NCBI GenBank assembly: GCA_900557275.1
Contig: USRX01000004.1
Location: forward strand, 79,924-143,923
Direction: 5' to 3'
Source: an uncultured Roseburia sp.
Lineage (GTDB): Bacteria > Bacillota_A > Clostridia > Lachnospirales > Lachnospiraceae
Length of the DNA: 64,000 nucleotides
Position numbers and translations under genes: made by a program. The notes under the pieces are model-generated. The model saw only the letters and a list, made by a program, of their open reading frames with translations, had not been told where the DNA came from and ran no database searches. Positions 30,383-39,056 of this stretch are shown here, in pieces; position 1 is the stretch's first letter, and each line of letters begins with the position of its first letter.

Positions 30383-31348
30383 ATGAATAGAGTATGTGAG
30401 ATACTGGGAATTGAAAAACCGGTTATCCAGGGACCGATGGCCTGGATTTCCACAGCACCGCTTGTTGCAGCCGTTTCAAATGCCGGTGGACTGGGTGTAC
30501 TCGGTGTTGGATTTGCACCGGAACCGTTTATCCGTGAACAGATCGCAGCGACAAGACAGCTGACGGATAAGCCGTTTGGAATGAATGCTATTATGATTCC
30601 GGAAAATTTGGAGCATGTGACAAAAATTGTAGTAGAAGAAAAGCCGCCGGTTATGTATGCGGATACGATTGCCGGTCTGGATCCGGAACTTTGTAGAAAA
30701 TATTTTAAGATCTGGCATGATGCCGGATGCAAGATTGTTGTAAAAGCATCTTTTATTGCAGATGCAAAGATCGCTGCAAAAGCCGGAGCAGATGTTATGA
30801 TCGTCAAAGGCTGGGAAGGTGGCGGACATGTTACATTTGAAGCTACGACTGTACTGGTGCCACAGGCGGTAGACCTTTTAGATCTTCCGGTCGTTGCAAG
30901 TGGCGGTATCGCAGATGGACGTGGCGTGGCTGCAGGTATTGCCATGGGTGCGGAAGGTTTTGAGATGGGTACTGCATTTATGGCAGCGTCTGAGACAACC
31001 GTACATTTGAATGTAAAGAAAGAAGTACTGGCAGCAGATGATATGTCTACCGTGATTACCGGTTACTGTACGGACGAACCATGTCGTCAGATTAAAAATA
31101 AGCTGGCAGATGAAATGATCGATATTGAGAATAACAATACGAAAGAGAAAGCAGCAGAACTGCTTCGCCCGGTCGCAGAGAGCTCCCTGCGTAAAGCAAT
31201 GGCAGAGGGAGATATGGTCAATGGTGCTGTTATGGCCGGACAGATCGTACCTCTGGTAAAAGAAGAAAAACCTGCGGCGCAGATCATTGATGACGCAATT
31301 GCGGGCGCGAAAGAGATTTTAAGTCATATGGCAGAGTTTGAGTTTTAA
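30383..31348 (+). CDS. FMN-dependent nitronate monooxygenase / FabK-like reductase
   Basis: This 321-residue TIM-barrel flavoprotein belongs to the NMO/enoyl-ACP reductase II family: VIQGPMAWIS at the start, NAGGLGVLG, VKGWEGGGH and VASGGIADGRG (FMN phosphate site). FabK acts on enoyl-ACP in lipid synthesis, but this gene is not near fatty-acid genes. It heads an operon with a hydrolase, a ferredoxin and a fumarate-reductase-like flavoprotein, which suggests it reduces or oxidises a catabolic intermediate (inference). AGAAGGAGA precedes ATG. Confidence 0.85.
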   Translation: MNRVCEILGIEKPVIQGPMAWISTAPLVAAVSNAGGLGVLGVGFAPEPFIREQIAATRQLTDKPFGMNAIMIPENLEHVTKIVVEEKPPVMYADTIAGLDPELCRKYFKIWHDAGCKIVVKASFIADAKIAAKAGADVMIVKGWEGGGHVTFEATTVLVPQAVDLLDLPVVASGGIADGRGVAAGIAMGAEGFEMGTAFMAASETTVHLNVKKEVLAADDMSTVITGYCTDEPCRQIKNKLADEMIDIENNNTKEKAAELLRPVAESSLRKAMAEGDMVNGAVMAGQIVPLVKEEKPAAQIIDDAIAGAKEILSHMAEFEF

Positions 31349-31362
31349 GGAGGAGGTTTCCT

Positions 31363-32187
31363 ATGGAACAGATGGCAAAAAAGAGAGTTCCGGTAACGGA
31401 AGAGGAAAAAAAGAGAAGTTACTATAAATACTTTGAACAGGATATGGCGCAGCCGGCTCCGGAGGCATATGCAAAGATGCTGAACGGACCGCTTCGCCCG
31501 GACCAGGTGTTGCAGTTTAAAGACAGAAACCGTCTGTTTGAGCCAGGATACCTGGATGCAGAAGCAGGCTGGTGTATCTTGCCGGATGGAACCGGATATC
31601 TGGCAAATCTGACAAAAATGCCGGGAGTAACACCGGAGATGTTTGACTGGTTCTTTGCATGGCATGGTCTTGATAACCTGCGCTACAAGATCTGGAATCC
31701 GGAAGATCATTACAAGGCAGAGACGCAGAACCGTGTTCGTGCATTAGATCCGGATCTGTCCTATCAGGAAAAACTGTGGGATACGACGCATGAGATTACG
31801 GAAGACACCGGTATGGGACCGGATCAGATCGTGATCAATTTCAAATATCCGGGAGACTGCGGATTCAAAGCAGAACTGATCGGTACCGATGCATGTGCAA
31901 CCTTAGTCTGTGGAAAAGGATATGGAAAAGGTCAGCCGCCATTTGCAGTACCACCGACTTTTATGACACATTTTGTACGTGAGATCGAGGGTGGTATCGA
32001 GCTTCGTTCCCGTTTCTGGATGGGCTGGAATTATGTAAACGGAAAAGATGTAAAAGTGCTTCCGGACGGTATGCGCTACCCGGATATGGCAGCGATGTCA
32101 CTGGCATTACATAACGTAAAAGAATTTACAAATCTGGCAGCAATTCTTCCAAGTCTGTATGCGGAAGAGAAAGATAACTGGAGGTAG
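31363..32187 (+). CDS. Phloretin hydrolase / 2,4-diacetylphloroglucinol hydrolase-like protein
   Basis: This 274-residue protein resembles the DAPG-hydrolase (PhlG) fold, the family of phloretin hydrolase from Eubacterium ramulus, which cleaves an acyl-phloroglucinol C-C bond. Visible features are MFDWFFAWHGLDNLRYKIW with H101, NPEDHY (E114, H116), MTHFVREIEGG (H203) and LALHNVKEFTNLA (H250, E254). These are candidate zinc ligands by analogy with PhlG. The product is cytoplasmic, with no signal peptide. The start follows AAGGAGG, 14 bp behind the preceding gene. The true substrate is unknown. The neighbouring redox genes are not part of the known phloretin route. Confidence 0.75.
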   Translation: MEQMAKKRVPVTEEEKKRSYYKYFEQDMAQPAPEAYAKMLNGPLRPDQVLQFKDRNRLFEPGYLDAEAGWCILPDGTGYLANLTKMPGVTPEMFDWFFAWHGLDNLRYKIWNPEDHYKAETQNRVRALDPDLSYQEKLWDTTHEITEDTGMGPDQIVINFKYPGDCGFKAELIGTDACATLVCGKGYGKGQPPFAVPPTFMTHFVREIEGGIELRSRFWMGWNYVNGKDVKVLPDGMRYPDMAAMSLALHNVKEFTNLAAILPSLYAEEKDNWR

Positions 32188-32192
32188 AAGCG

Positions 32193-32456
32193 ATGATTTA
32201 TACAAACCATAAAATCGAATTTGATGAAAGCAAATGTGTTGGATGTCAGATCTGCTACAAAGCCTGTTTTGTAGATGTCATTCGCTGGGATGTAGAAAAA
32301 AGACGTCCGATTTTCAAATATGTGGAAGACTGTGAACATTGTAACTATTGTGAAGTGAAATGTGCCAAAGGTGCGATCAAAGTAATCCCTGACTATGCAA
32401 GCCAGAGTTTTCGTCAGACCTTTGACTGTTACGCAAAAAAACAGACGGAAGCATGA
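32193..32456 (+). CDS. 2x[4Fe-4S] ferredoxin-type subunit
   Basis: This 87-residue protein has two complete cluster motifs: C15, C18, C21, C25 and C47, C50, C53, C57. The layout and C-terminal tail recall the beta subunit of adenylylsulfate reductase (AprB) and similar small electron carriers. It begins 5 bp after the hydrolase gene and probably passes electrons to or from the following flavoprotein, as AprB does with AprA. Confidence 0.88.
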   Translation: MIYTNHKIEFDESKCVGCQICYKACFVDVIRWDVEKRRPIFKYVEDCEHCNYCEVKCAKGAIKVIPDYASQSFRQTFDCYAKKQTEA

Positions 32457-32598
32457 TATGTACGTCAGGAGTCTTTGAAACGAGGAAATCTGATCAGATC
32501 GAATTGCTTTAAAAATTCCAAGTGTGCATGAATAAGATACCTGTCCGGAAGCTTTTGATGCGAAGCATTCGAGCGTGTATCTGAGAGAGGAGACCAGT

Positions 32599-34287
32599 AT
32601 GGAAAAACAGGAAATCAAACAGGAAAAAATGTCTGCTGATGTGCTGATCATTGGCGGCGGAATCGCCGGACTGACAGCAGCGATCAGTGTAAAAGAAGAA
32701 AATCCGGACATCAGTGTTCTGGTAGTAGAAAAACAGACCTCCGGTTATTCCGGAAAAGCAAATAAAGGCGGCGGTGTATTACAGTATTTTGATCTTGAAA
32801 AAGTGACACCGGAAATGTTTAATGAATATCATGCCCATGCAGTAGGAGGATATCTGGCTAATCAGAACCTGCTGAAAAAATATGTGGCAATGAATAATGA
32901 GCTTCTGGACAAGATGGAGTCCTGGGGTGTGAATATCCCGAAAAAACGGATTCCGACCGGACCGATGACTTACATGATCGGTGTGGATTTGGATCTTACG
33001 CTGAAAATGAGAGCAACTGCCACAAAACTGGGTGTAAAATTTATTGATAAAACAACCATTTCTGATCTTCTGACCAGAGATGGAAAAATCGCAGGTGCAG
33101 TAGGATACAGCATCCTGGATGGAACATTCTATGTATTTGAAGGAAAAGCGGTAATTCTCTGTACCGGAAGTCAGAACTACCGTGTGGCACCGATGTGGAG
33201 CAATGGACGTGGAGATGGTATCGCAGCTGCCTATCGTGCAGGCGCCCAGATGCGTAATCCTGAGTTCGGTAACTTTGCACAGCTTTATCGTGTACACAGC
33301 AACCGTGAGTGTGTATTTGGCGAGAACGTCATGTATGATGCTTATGGAGAAAATATTACGAAAAACTTCCGTCGTTTCCCGGAAGCAGATATCAGTTCCA
33401 GTGCGGTTGCAGAATGGTATAATACGATGGCTTCCGGAAGAGGTCCGGTTTATCTGCATCCGATGGAGAGCGAGACGACAAAGAATGATACAATGATGTT
33501 CTACATCTGGGATCGTCCTTATGGTCTTCCGTTTTGGAAAATCGATTTCGAAAAAGGTTCATCGGTTGACGGTTTTGAAGGTGATGAGAAATGGGAAGTA
33601 GAACCGGGATTTGTCGGCGAGCAGTCTCCAGTCAAAGTAGATGAGCAGATGGCTACTACCATTTCCGGAATGTATGCAGCAGGAGATGTATGTTACGATG
33701 GTTCCTGTGCGCCTGGTGCAGTACCGGCACCTCCAGGACGTAACAGAGGATCAGGAATCCTGAATGCAGTATTTGCAGGTGTGGTCAGCGGTCAGCAGGC
33801 AGCAGCTTATGCTGCAGAAAATACGCAGCAGCCGGTAGATGATACACAGATTGAGAAACTGAAAGAAGATGCATTTGCACCATTATTCCGTAAGGAAGGT
33901 GTAACGGCAAAAGAAGTCATTGATAAAATCCAGCAGCTTGTCTGCCCGGTAGAAAACAGTGTATATATGAGTCAGCACCGTCTGGATGTGTGCCTGCGCA
34001 AACTGGAACAGATCAAACCTATGACGGTGCAGTTGAAAGCAAAAGATTTCCATGATCTGCTTTCCTGCCATGAGGCTGAGGCAATGGTACTTTCTGCAGA
34101 GATGCAGTTTAGGGGTGCATCCATGCGAAAAGAGTCCAGAGGCTGGTTCTTACGAGAAGATTATCCGCAGATGGATAATGAAAACTGGCTGAAATGGATC
34201 GTTTGCGAGAATGATAACGGAACAATGAAGTTTTCAACGGAGGATGTGCCGATTGATACTTATCAGGTACAGCCGCCACGGTTCTAA
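32599..34287 (+). CDS. AprA/fumarate reductase-like FAD flavoprotein
   Basis: This is a 562-residue flavoprotein. The Rossmann FAD motif is DVLIIGGGIAGLTAA near the N-terminus, followed by SGKANKGGGVLQYF and, near residue 370, MYAAGDVCYDGSCAPG for the second FAD contact. It resembles adenylylsulfate reductase alpha and fumarate reductase flavoprotein subunits. No signal peptide is seen, so it is cytoplasmic. I chose ATG at 32599 (MEKQEIKQ), which has GAGGAG at the right distance; the frame opens earlier at a GTG (32575). It sits 142 bp after the ferredoxin gene, probably its partner. The substrate is unknown. Confidence 0.85.
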   Translation: MEKQEIKQEKMSADVLIIGGGIAGLTAAISVKEENPDISVLVVEKQTSGYSGKANKGGGVLQYFDLEKVTPEMFNEYHAHAVGGYLANQNLLKKYVAMNNELLDKMESWGVNIPKKRIPTGPMTYMIGVDLDLTLKMRATATKLGVKFIDKTTISDLLTRDGKIAGAVGYSILDGTFYVFEGKAVILCTGSQNYRVAPMWSNGRGDGIAAAYRAGAQMRNPEFGNFAQLYRVHSNRECVFGENVMYDAYGENITKNFRRFPEADISSSAVAEWYNTMASGRGPVYLHPMESETTKNDTMMFYIWDRPYGLPFWKIDFEKGSSVDGFEGDEKWEVEPGFVGEQSPVKVDEQMATTISGMYAAGDVCYDGSCAPGAVPAPPGRNRGSGILNAVFAGVVSGQQAAAYAAENTQQPVDDTQIEKLKEDAFAPLFRKEGVTAKEVIDKIQQLVCPVENSVYMSQHRLDVCLRKLEQIKPMTVQLKAKDFHDLLSCHEAEAMVLSAEMQFRGASMRKESRGWFLREDYPQMDNENWLKWIVCENDNGTMKFSTEDVPIDTYQVQPPRF

Positions 34288-34674
34288 AAATGGGAAAGTA
34301 AGAAAAGAAGAGAATCTATAAAATGCTTTTCTGGTAAGATATATGCTTCAGGGTATTGTGTTTGGAAAACTCTGAATGCATATAAAGGGTATAAAATGGA
34401 ATAAAAAATTGGGAACAGACCAGTATCCAAAGACAGGGAAGAACTGTCCGTGGGTACTGGTCTTTATATCTGCAGAAATATGGGTAAGATGAAAATGCTT
34501 TGAAAAGTAAAAAATGATGAAAAATATAGCATTTCCATATGGATAGGGCTAGCCTTAACATAAGAGACTTGTTATAATAATTTTATATGTCTATCTGATG
34601 CAGGAAGCAATCAGATGGAACGATATATTTATAAATCCAGTCTGCATATTGAAATATATGGAAGTAATCAGAAG
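34288..34674 (+). other. Intergenic region after the flavoprotein operon
   Basis: It holds a probable terminator at 34417-34465 (AGACCAGTATCC with GGGTACTGGTCT, then TTTATA). A TATAAT at 34573 has only a weak -35. No gene is seen. Confidence 0.45.
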
Positions 34675-34758
34675 ATAATGAGTGCAAGAGAGTCAACATG
34701 CTTGCATGATTGGCGAATGGCGAAGGAGATCATGAACTGTTTTTGTTCATGATATAAT
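34675..34758 (+). repeat. Inverted repeat, left copy (about 85 bp)
   Basis: The segment starts ATAATGAGTGCAAGAGAGTC, runs through GATTGGCGAATGGCGAA and ends in the hairpin TCATGAAC-N7-GTTCATGATATAAT. It matches the reverse complement of 36373-36458 at roughly four bases in five. A second partial copy of its first 20 bases follows at once (34753-34772). Confidence 0.75.
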
Positions 34759-34858
34759 GAGCGCAAGCGAGAAGAACACACTTGAACGACGAATATTCAC
34801 GGTAAAATATTTTGATTAGAAAATTATAAATATACGATTTAACATTAAAAATATACCA

Positions 34859-36370
34859 ATGATAAGGAGAAAAAGATATATGCCAGTATTTGATTTTAAT
34901 CAAGCATCTGCTGAAAAGAAAAAGGAAGTAGTCTGCACTTATAAGACATTTGCTTCCAGTGATTCGGAGACTTCTGCGGAAAAACCGATTCTTGTTTTGG
35001 ACAATCAGAAACGTGAATGGAAACATCATTCCTGGGGCGTGTTTACAAATCAGAATCAGCAGACCGCATTTGAATTTAAAGAAGAGGATGGAACGATTGC
35101 AGCAGATATTTTGCTGGTGGATTCCCGTTTTGTGAGCCTTCTCAAATGGTTGGGAGACAATCATATTACGGTGCGTCTTTCCGGTCAGAACAGGGAAGAT
35201 GGATATGCAGTGTACAAGATCAGAGAGATGGCATATGGCGGAGGCTCCAAGCTTTCTGCGGAAGATGGATTTTTGCAGTTTATGATCGAACGTCTGTTGT
35301 CCAGTGATGCACCGGCGGAAGATGCGATTGACGAGGAACAGGAAGAATCCGGAGATGATATGAAACTGACCAGTATCCAGAGTATTACGGATTTTATGAA
35401 CTGTGCAGGAAGAACGCTGCCGGATAATATCCGTCTGTGGGCGCGCAGAAATCTTGCTGTAGCACGTTCCCATGAAGTTTCACCAGAGGAGCGCAGACAT
35501 GCACAGCGTGCGCTTTCCATCATGATGAATATTCAGTGGAAGAGCAATTATTTTGAAGCGATTGATCCGGAAGAGGCACGCAGAATCCTGGATGAAGAAC
35601 TTTATGGTATGGAGCGGGTAAAACAGCGTATTATTGAGACCATTATCCAGATTAACAGAACACATACCCTTCCGGCATATGGTCTGTTGCTGATCGGTCC
35701 GGCAGGAACCGGAAAATCTCAGATCGCCTATGCAGTTGCCCGTATCTTGAAACTGCCGTGGACGACACTGGATATGAGTTCTATCAATGATCCGGAGCAG
35801 CTGACAGGAAGTTCCCGTATCTATTCCAATGCAAAACCTGGTATTATCATGGATGCGTATTCCATGGCAGGAGAGTCCAATCTGGTGTTCATTATCAATG
35901 AGCTTGACAAAGCGGCATCTGGAAAAGGAAATGGAAATCCTGCAGATGTATTGCTGACACTTCTGGATAACCTTGGATTTACAGACAACTATATTGAGTG
36001 TATGATTCCGACCGTAGGTGTATATCCGATCGCTACCGCAAACGAAAGAGACCAGATCAGTGCACCGCTGATGTCACGTTTTGCAGTAATTGAGATCCCG
36101 GACTATACTCCAGAAGAGAAAAAAGTAATTTTTTCAAAATTTTCATTGCCGAAAGTTATGAAACGTATGGGAATGAGTGCAGAGGAGTGTATTATCAAAG
36201 ATGATGCCCTTGATGCGATCATTGAACAGTATGCAGACACAACGGGTATCCGTGATCTTGAGCAGGCAGCAGAACATATTGCAGCACATGCACTGTATCA
36301 GATTGAAGTCAATCATGTAAAACAGGTTGTGTTTGACGCAGAGATGGTACGTAAACTGGAAGAAAAATAA
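34859..36370 (+). CDS. Lon-like AAA+ ATPase lacking the protease domain
   Basis: This 503-residue protein has an unrecognised N-terminal domain (1 to about 160, ending in an acidic linker) and a Lon/MoxR-type AAA+ module. Walker A is GPAGTGKS (273-280). Walker B reads FIINELDK, with Asn340 where Lon has Asp. Sensor 1 is ATANE and the arginine finger is in SRFAV. The module ends at about 480 with a helical lid (TTGIRDLEQAAEHIA). There is no LON substrate domain and no Ser-Lys protease domain. It is probably a stand-alone remodelling ATPase; its partner is not adjacent. The gene is bounded by inverted repeats. Confidence 0.8.
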   Translation: MIRRKRYMPVFDFNQASAEKKKEVVCTYKTFASSDSETSAEKPILVLDNQKREWKHHSWGVFTNQNQQTAFEFKEEDGTIAADILLVDSRFVSLLKWLGDNHITVRLSGQNREDGYAVYKIREMAYGGGSKLSAEDGFLQFMIERLLSSDAPAEDAIDEEQEESGDDMKLTSIQSITDFMNCAGRTLPDNIRLWARRNLAVARSHEVSPEERRHAQRALSIMMNIQWKSNYFEAIDPEEARRILDEELYGMERVKQRIIETIIQINRTHTLPAYGLLLIGPAGTGKSQIAYAVARILKLPWTTLDMSSINDPEQLTGSSRIYSNAKPGIIMDAYSMAGESNLVFIINELDKAASGKGNGNPADVLLTLLDNLGFTDNYIECMIPTVGVYPIATANERDQISAPLMSRFAVIEIPDYTPEEKKVIFSKFSLPKVMKRMGMSAEECIIKDDALDAIIEQYADTTGIRDLEQAAEHIAAHALYQIEVNHVKQVVFDAEMVRKLEEK

Positions 36371-36372
36371 AG

Positions 36373-36458
36373 ATTATATCATGAACAAAAGCAGTTCATG
36401 TTCAACATTCGCCGTTCGTCAATCGTGCAAGACACGTTGACTCACTTGCGCTCATTAT
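36373..36458 (-). repeat. Inverted repeat, right copy (about 86 bp)
   Basis: It begins 3 bases after the ATPase stop and is the reverse complement of the left copy at 34675, with the TCATGAAC/GTTCATGA-type hairpin nearest the gene and GAGCGCAAGTGAGTCAA at the outer end. Confidence 0.75.
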
Positions 36459-36463
36459 ATCAT

Positions 36464-36575
36464 AATACCGATCCCTGAAAGTTGGATTTCAATACAGATG
36501 CTTTTTATGCAGGATTTTGTCCTGTAAAAGTAAGTGTCTGTCGGAAATCTGACTGCAGAGGTCGGTATTTTTTTA
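36464..36575 (+). terminator. Long bulged hairpin ending in a T tract
   Basis: The 112-base hairpin pairs AATACCGA/TCGGTATT, GTTGGATTTC/GAAATCTGAC, ACAGA/TCTGT, CTTTT/AAAAG and CAGGA/TCCTG in order, and ends TTTTTTT. It can terminate the ATPase transcript, but the length is unusual and a small stable RNA is possible. Confidence 0.6.
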
Positions 36576-36588
36576 TGTAAAAATCGAC

Positions 36589-36617
36589 TTGACATATATA
36601 GACAGCCGATATATGAT
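36589..36617 (+). promoter_or_regulatory. Strong promoter for the padR operon, with operator-like repeats
   Basis: TTGACA, 17 bp, TATGAT. The spacer contains TATATAGAC, and its mirror GTCTATATA lies at about 36640-36648, so repeats flank the start point, as expected for PadR autoregulation. The leader (about 260 bases) to padR holds two short stretches of broken coding sequence (near 36692-36765) but no gene. Confidence 0.6.
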
Positions 36618-36880
36618 TTTGATATCAGATATATAGATAGTCTATATAAAAAACAAAAAGCGAAACAGCAGAGGGTTTTATAAAAAATTGAAAACGATTC
36701 ATTGTGGATCTGCTAAGATACCGTGCAGGCTTTGCAGATGAAGGAATGGAAAAAGGTATCGCTTATGAACTACGAAAATGATGTATAACAGCCATTGAGA
36801 AGATGAACTACAGATAACTGCAGTGGCAAGTAAGATGGTCGATATATATGTTGTAGAAGATAAAGGAGAATGCAGAGTAT

Positions 36881-37207
36881 ATGAGTATAGATAAAAATCT
36901 GGTGCAGGGAAGTATGGCTCTGATGCTGCTTTGGCTGCTGGAAACAAAAGATATGTACGGATATGAAATGATAAGCGTACTTCGGGAAAAATCAGAAAAT
37001 GTATTTGAATTAAAGGCAGGGACGCTGTATCCGCTGCTTCATTCTCTGGAAAGCAAGGGCTATGTGATTTCCTATGAGGATGCGTCTTCCGGGAAGACAC
37101 GGAAATATTACCAGCTGACTCCGGCGGGGAAAAAACATGTGAAAGCAAAAAAAGAGGAATGGAACGCTTATCAGAAAGCAGTAGCAAATGTTCTGAGTTT
37201 TCAATAA
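36881..37207 (+). CDS. PadR family transcriptional regulator
   Basis: This 108-residue winged-helix repressor has DMYGYEMISVLREKS, LKAGTLYPLLHSLESKGY (recognition helix and wing) and GKTRKYYQLTPAGK. PadR proteins of this short type commonly control membrane stress or export genes. The next gene carries a HAAS prefix domain, a typical PadR partner, 198 bp downstream. Operator-like repeats lie at its promoter. Confidence 0.92.
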   Translation: MSIDKNLVQGSMALMLLWLLETKDMYGYEMISVLREKSENVFELKAGTLYPLLHSLESKGYVISYEDASSGKTRKYYQLTPAGKKHVKAKKEEWNAYQKAVANVLSFQ

Positions 37208-37404
37208 TAAAAAAATGGAGATTCCAGAAAAGGACCTTATAGAAATATAAGGGATAAAATTGGGAATAAATAAGATGTTTAATTTCATAAAAATTTGCAA
37301 CAGGTGTTATTTGATGTATATATAGAAAACAATTTTTCAATTTTTAAAGCTACTTAAAAAATTAATCGGATTTCTATATTGCAGTAGAAAAGGAGTAATG
37401 TTTT

Positions 37405-38814
37405 TTGATTGAGAAGCAACATATGGATGTAAAGGAATATCTGCACCTGCTGGGAGAACAGATACAAAATCCCAATGCAAGGCGCAGTGTATTAACAGAA
37501 ATAGAAAATCATATAGAAGAGCAGGCGGAAGAATATGAAGCTCATGGCATGGAAGCGGCACAGGCCCGTCAGGAAGCAGTAAAAGAAATGGGAGACCCTA
37601 TCCGCGTCGGCCTGGATCTGAACCGTTTACATCGTCCAAAATTTCCAACGGGCATGTTTCTCCTTGCCCTTGGATTGATGGTGTTTGGGATCATCATGCA
37701 GGGAATTCTTTTTCAGTATGCGGATGCACCGGCAATCCAACAGGGGTATCTTGGCAGGACGATTTGCTATAACTTTTTTGGAATCGGCATTATTTTACTG
37801 TTTCTGTTTGGAAATTATATGTATCTGACTCGATGGGCATATGTTCTGTATCTGCTTTTTCTGGCAGCAGAAGTGCTGCGGAATCCTTTGCTGACGATGG
37901 CTGGTGGAAACGGCTGGTGGATTTCCGTTCCAGTTTTACAGAAATATGCAATAGGGTATTATATGTGGATGTTTTTCCCTATCGTTTATGCGGTGCTTTT
38001 GTACCGATTGCGTGACAAGGGTGGAAAAGGAATCTTATGTCTGCATCTTTTGACAGCGGTTGCTTTTGGATATGAGCTTGCTTTTTCCGGCTGTATTACA
38101 GGTGTCGCAGAAAGTCTGTGTTTGTCTACGATATTATTGTTTCTGGCAGTTTATCGTGGAATCATAAAGGGACCGAAACGGAAACGTTATCTGCTTGCTT
38201 CTGTATATCCGATTCTTGTGGTAGCAGGAATTGCCGGGCTTTTTCTACGACAGAGACCGTCCTATCTGTTGCAGCGGATCTTCGGAACTTTTTTCCTGAA
38301 AGATGAGTTGAATTACGTTTCCAGCAGTATCCGACAGACGGATTTCTTGCAGATGAGTCTGTTTGGCGGTGGTACGGTCAGCGGGACGCTTCCGAAAGGG
38401 GATCTGTATTCCACTTATCTGGCGCACAGCGTATTCCTGTGGTTTGGCGTTGCGACAGGCATCATTGTGATTGCAGCGCTGCTGGTGTTTGCGGGTCTTG
38501 CCCTTTATAAGTCGTTGAGGCAGAGCAATCGTGCGGCATTTCTGATCGGTTCCGTGTGCAGCATGGGGTTATTGCTGCGTATCGTAGTCTATATCCTGAT
38601 GAACTTTGGCTTTGGGATTTATTATACGGTGTCGGTGCCGTTTCTTACCTATGGATTTGTGAATTGTGTGGTAAATGCGGTGTATGTGGGAATCCTGCTC
38701 TGTATTTTCAGAAATCAGGATGTGCTAGACGAGCGTTGCATGCCGGAAAGCAGACATGCTGTGAGAAAACATTCTGTAGATGTAAAAAGACTGATGGAAA
38801 AAATGTTGGACTGA
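37405..38814 (+). CDS. HAAS prefix domain fused to an FtsW/RodA-like membrane domain
   Basis: This 469-residue protein starts with a cytoplasmic HAAS-type helical domain (1 to about 75; NARRSVLTEIENHIEEQAEE and VKEMGDP). About ten membrane segments follow. The last part resembles SEDS proteins: YYTVSVPFLTYGFVNCVVN matches the PFISYGG region of FtsW/SpoVE. SEDS proteins polymerise peptidoglycan. The Asp of their TDFIFA loop seems replaced here (LYSTYLAHSVF), so catalysis is doubtful (my alignment by eye). The start is TTG, 9 bases behind AGGAG; ATG at 37426 is an alternative. It is probably regulated by the preceding PadR. Confidence 0.75.
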   Translation: MIEKQHMDVKEYLHLLGEQIQNPNARRSVLTEIENHIEEQAEEYEAHGMEAAQARQEAVKEMGDPIRVGLDLNRLHRPKFPTGMFLLALGLMVFGIIMQGILFQYADAPAIQQGYLGRTICYNFFGIGIILLFLFGNYMYLTRWAYVLYLLFLAAEVLRNPLLTMAGGNGWWISVPVLQKYAIGYYMWMFFPIVYAVLLYRLRDKGGKGILCLHLLTAVAFGYELAFSGCITGVAESLCLSTILLFLAVYRGIIKGPKRKRYLLASVYPILVVAGIAGLFLRQRPSYLLQRIFGTFFLKDELNYVSSSIRQTDFLQMSLFGGGTVSGTLPKGDLYSTYLAHSVFLWFGVATGIIVIAALLVFAGLALYKSLRQSNRAAFLIGSVCSMGLLLRIVVYILMNFGFGIYYTVSVPFLTYGFVNCVVNAVYVGILLCIFRNQDVLDERCMPESRHAVRKHSVDVKRLMEKMLD

Positions 38815-39056
38815 GTAATATATGGCAGGTATTACTTGTGTTGATTTCTGCTCAAGAGTAAAGCTAATAAGGAAAATTTTTTTAGAGTTAGAAAAACGAA
38901 TCGAAAAGAACTATGACGAAAATAAGATAATATTAGGTTTCATCAGGTAGAAAAGTAAAATCGAAGTTACAAATTTCCTGTGGATGCGGGAAAGGAAAAC
39001 AGAGAGAGGGGCATCCTGTATATTGTAATAAAATAACAGGGTAACAGGTAAATGAT

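Noticed and set aside
36692..36880. Short open frames before padR
   Set aside because: They are under 30 codons, broken by stops and without family resemblance; at most gene debris.
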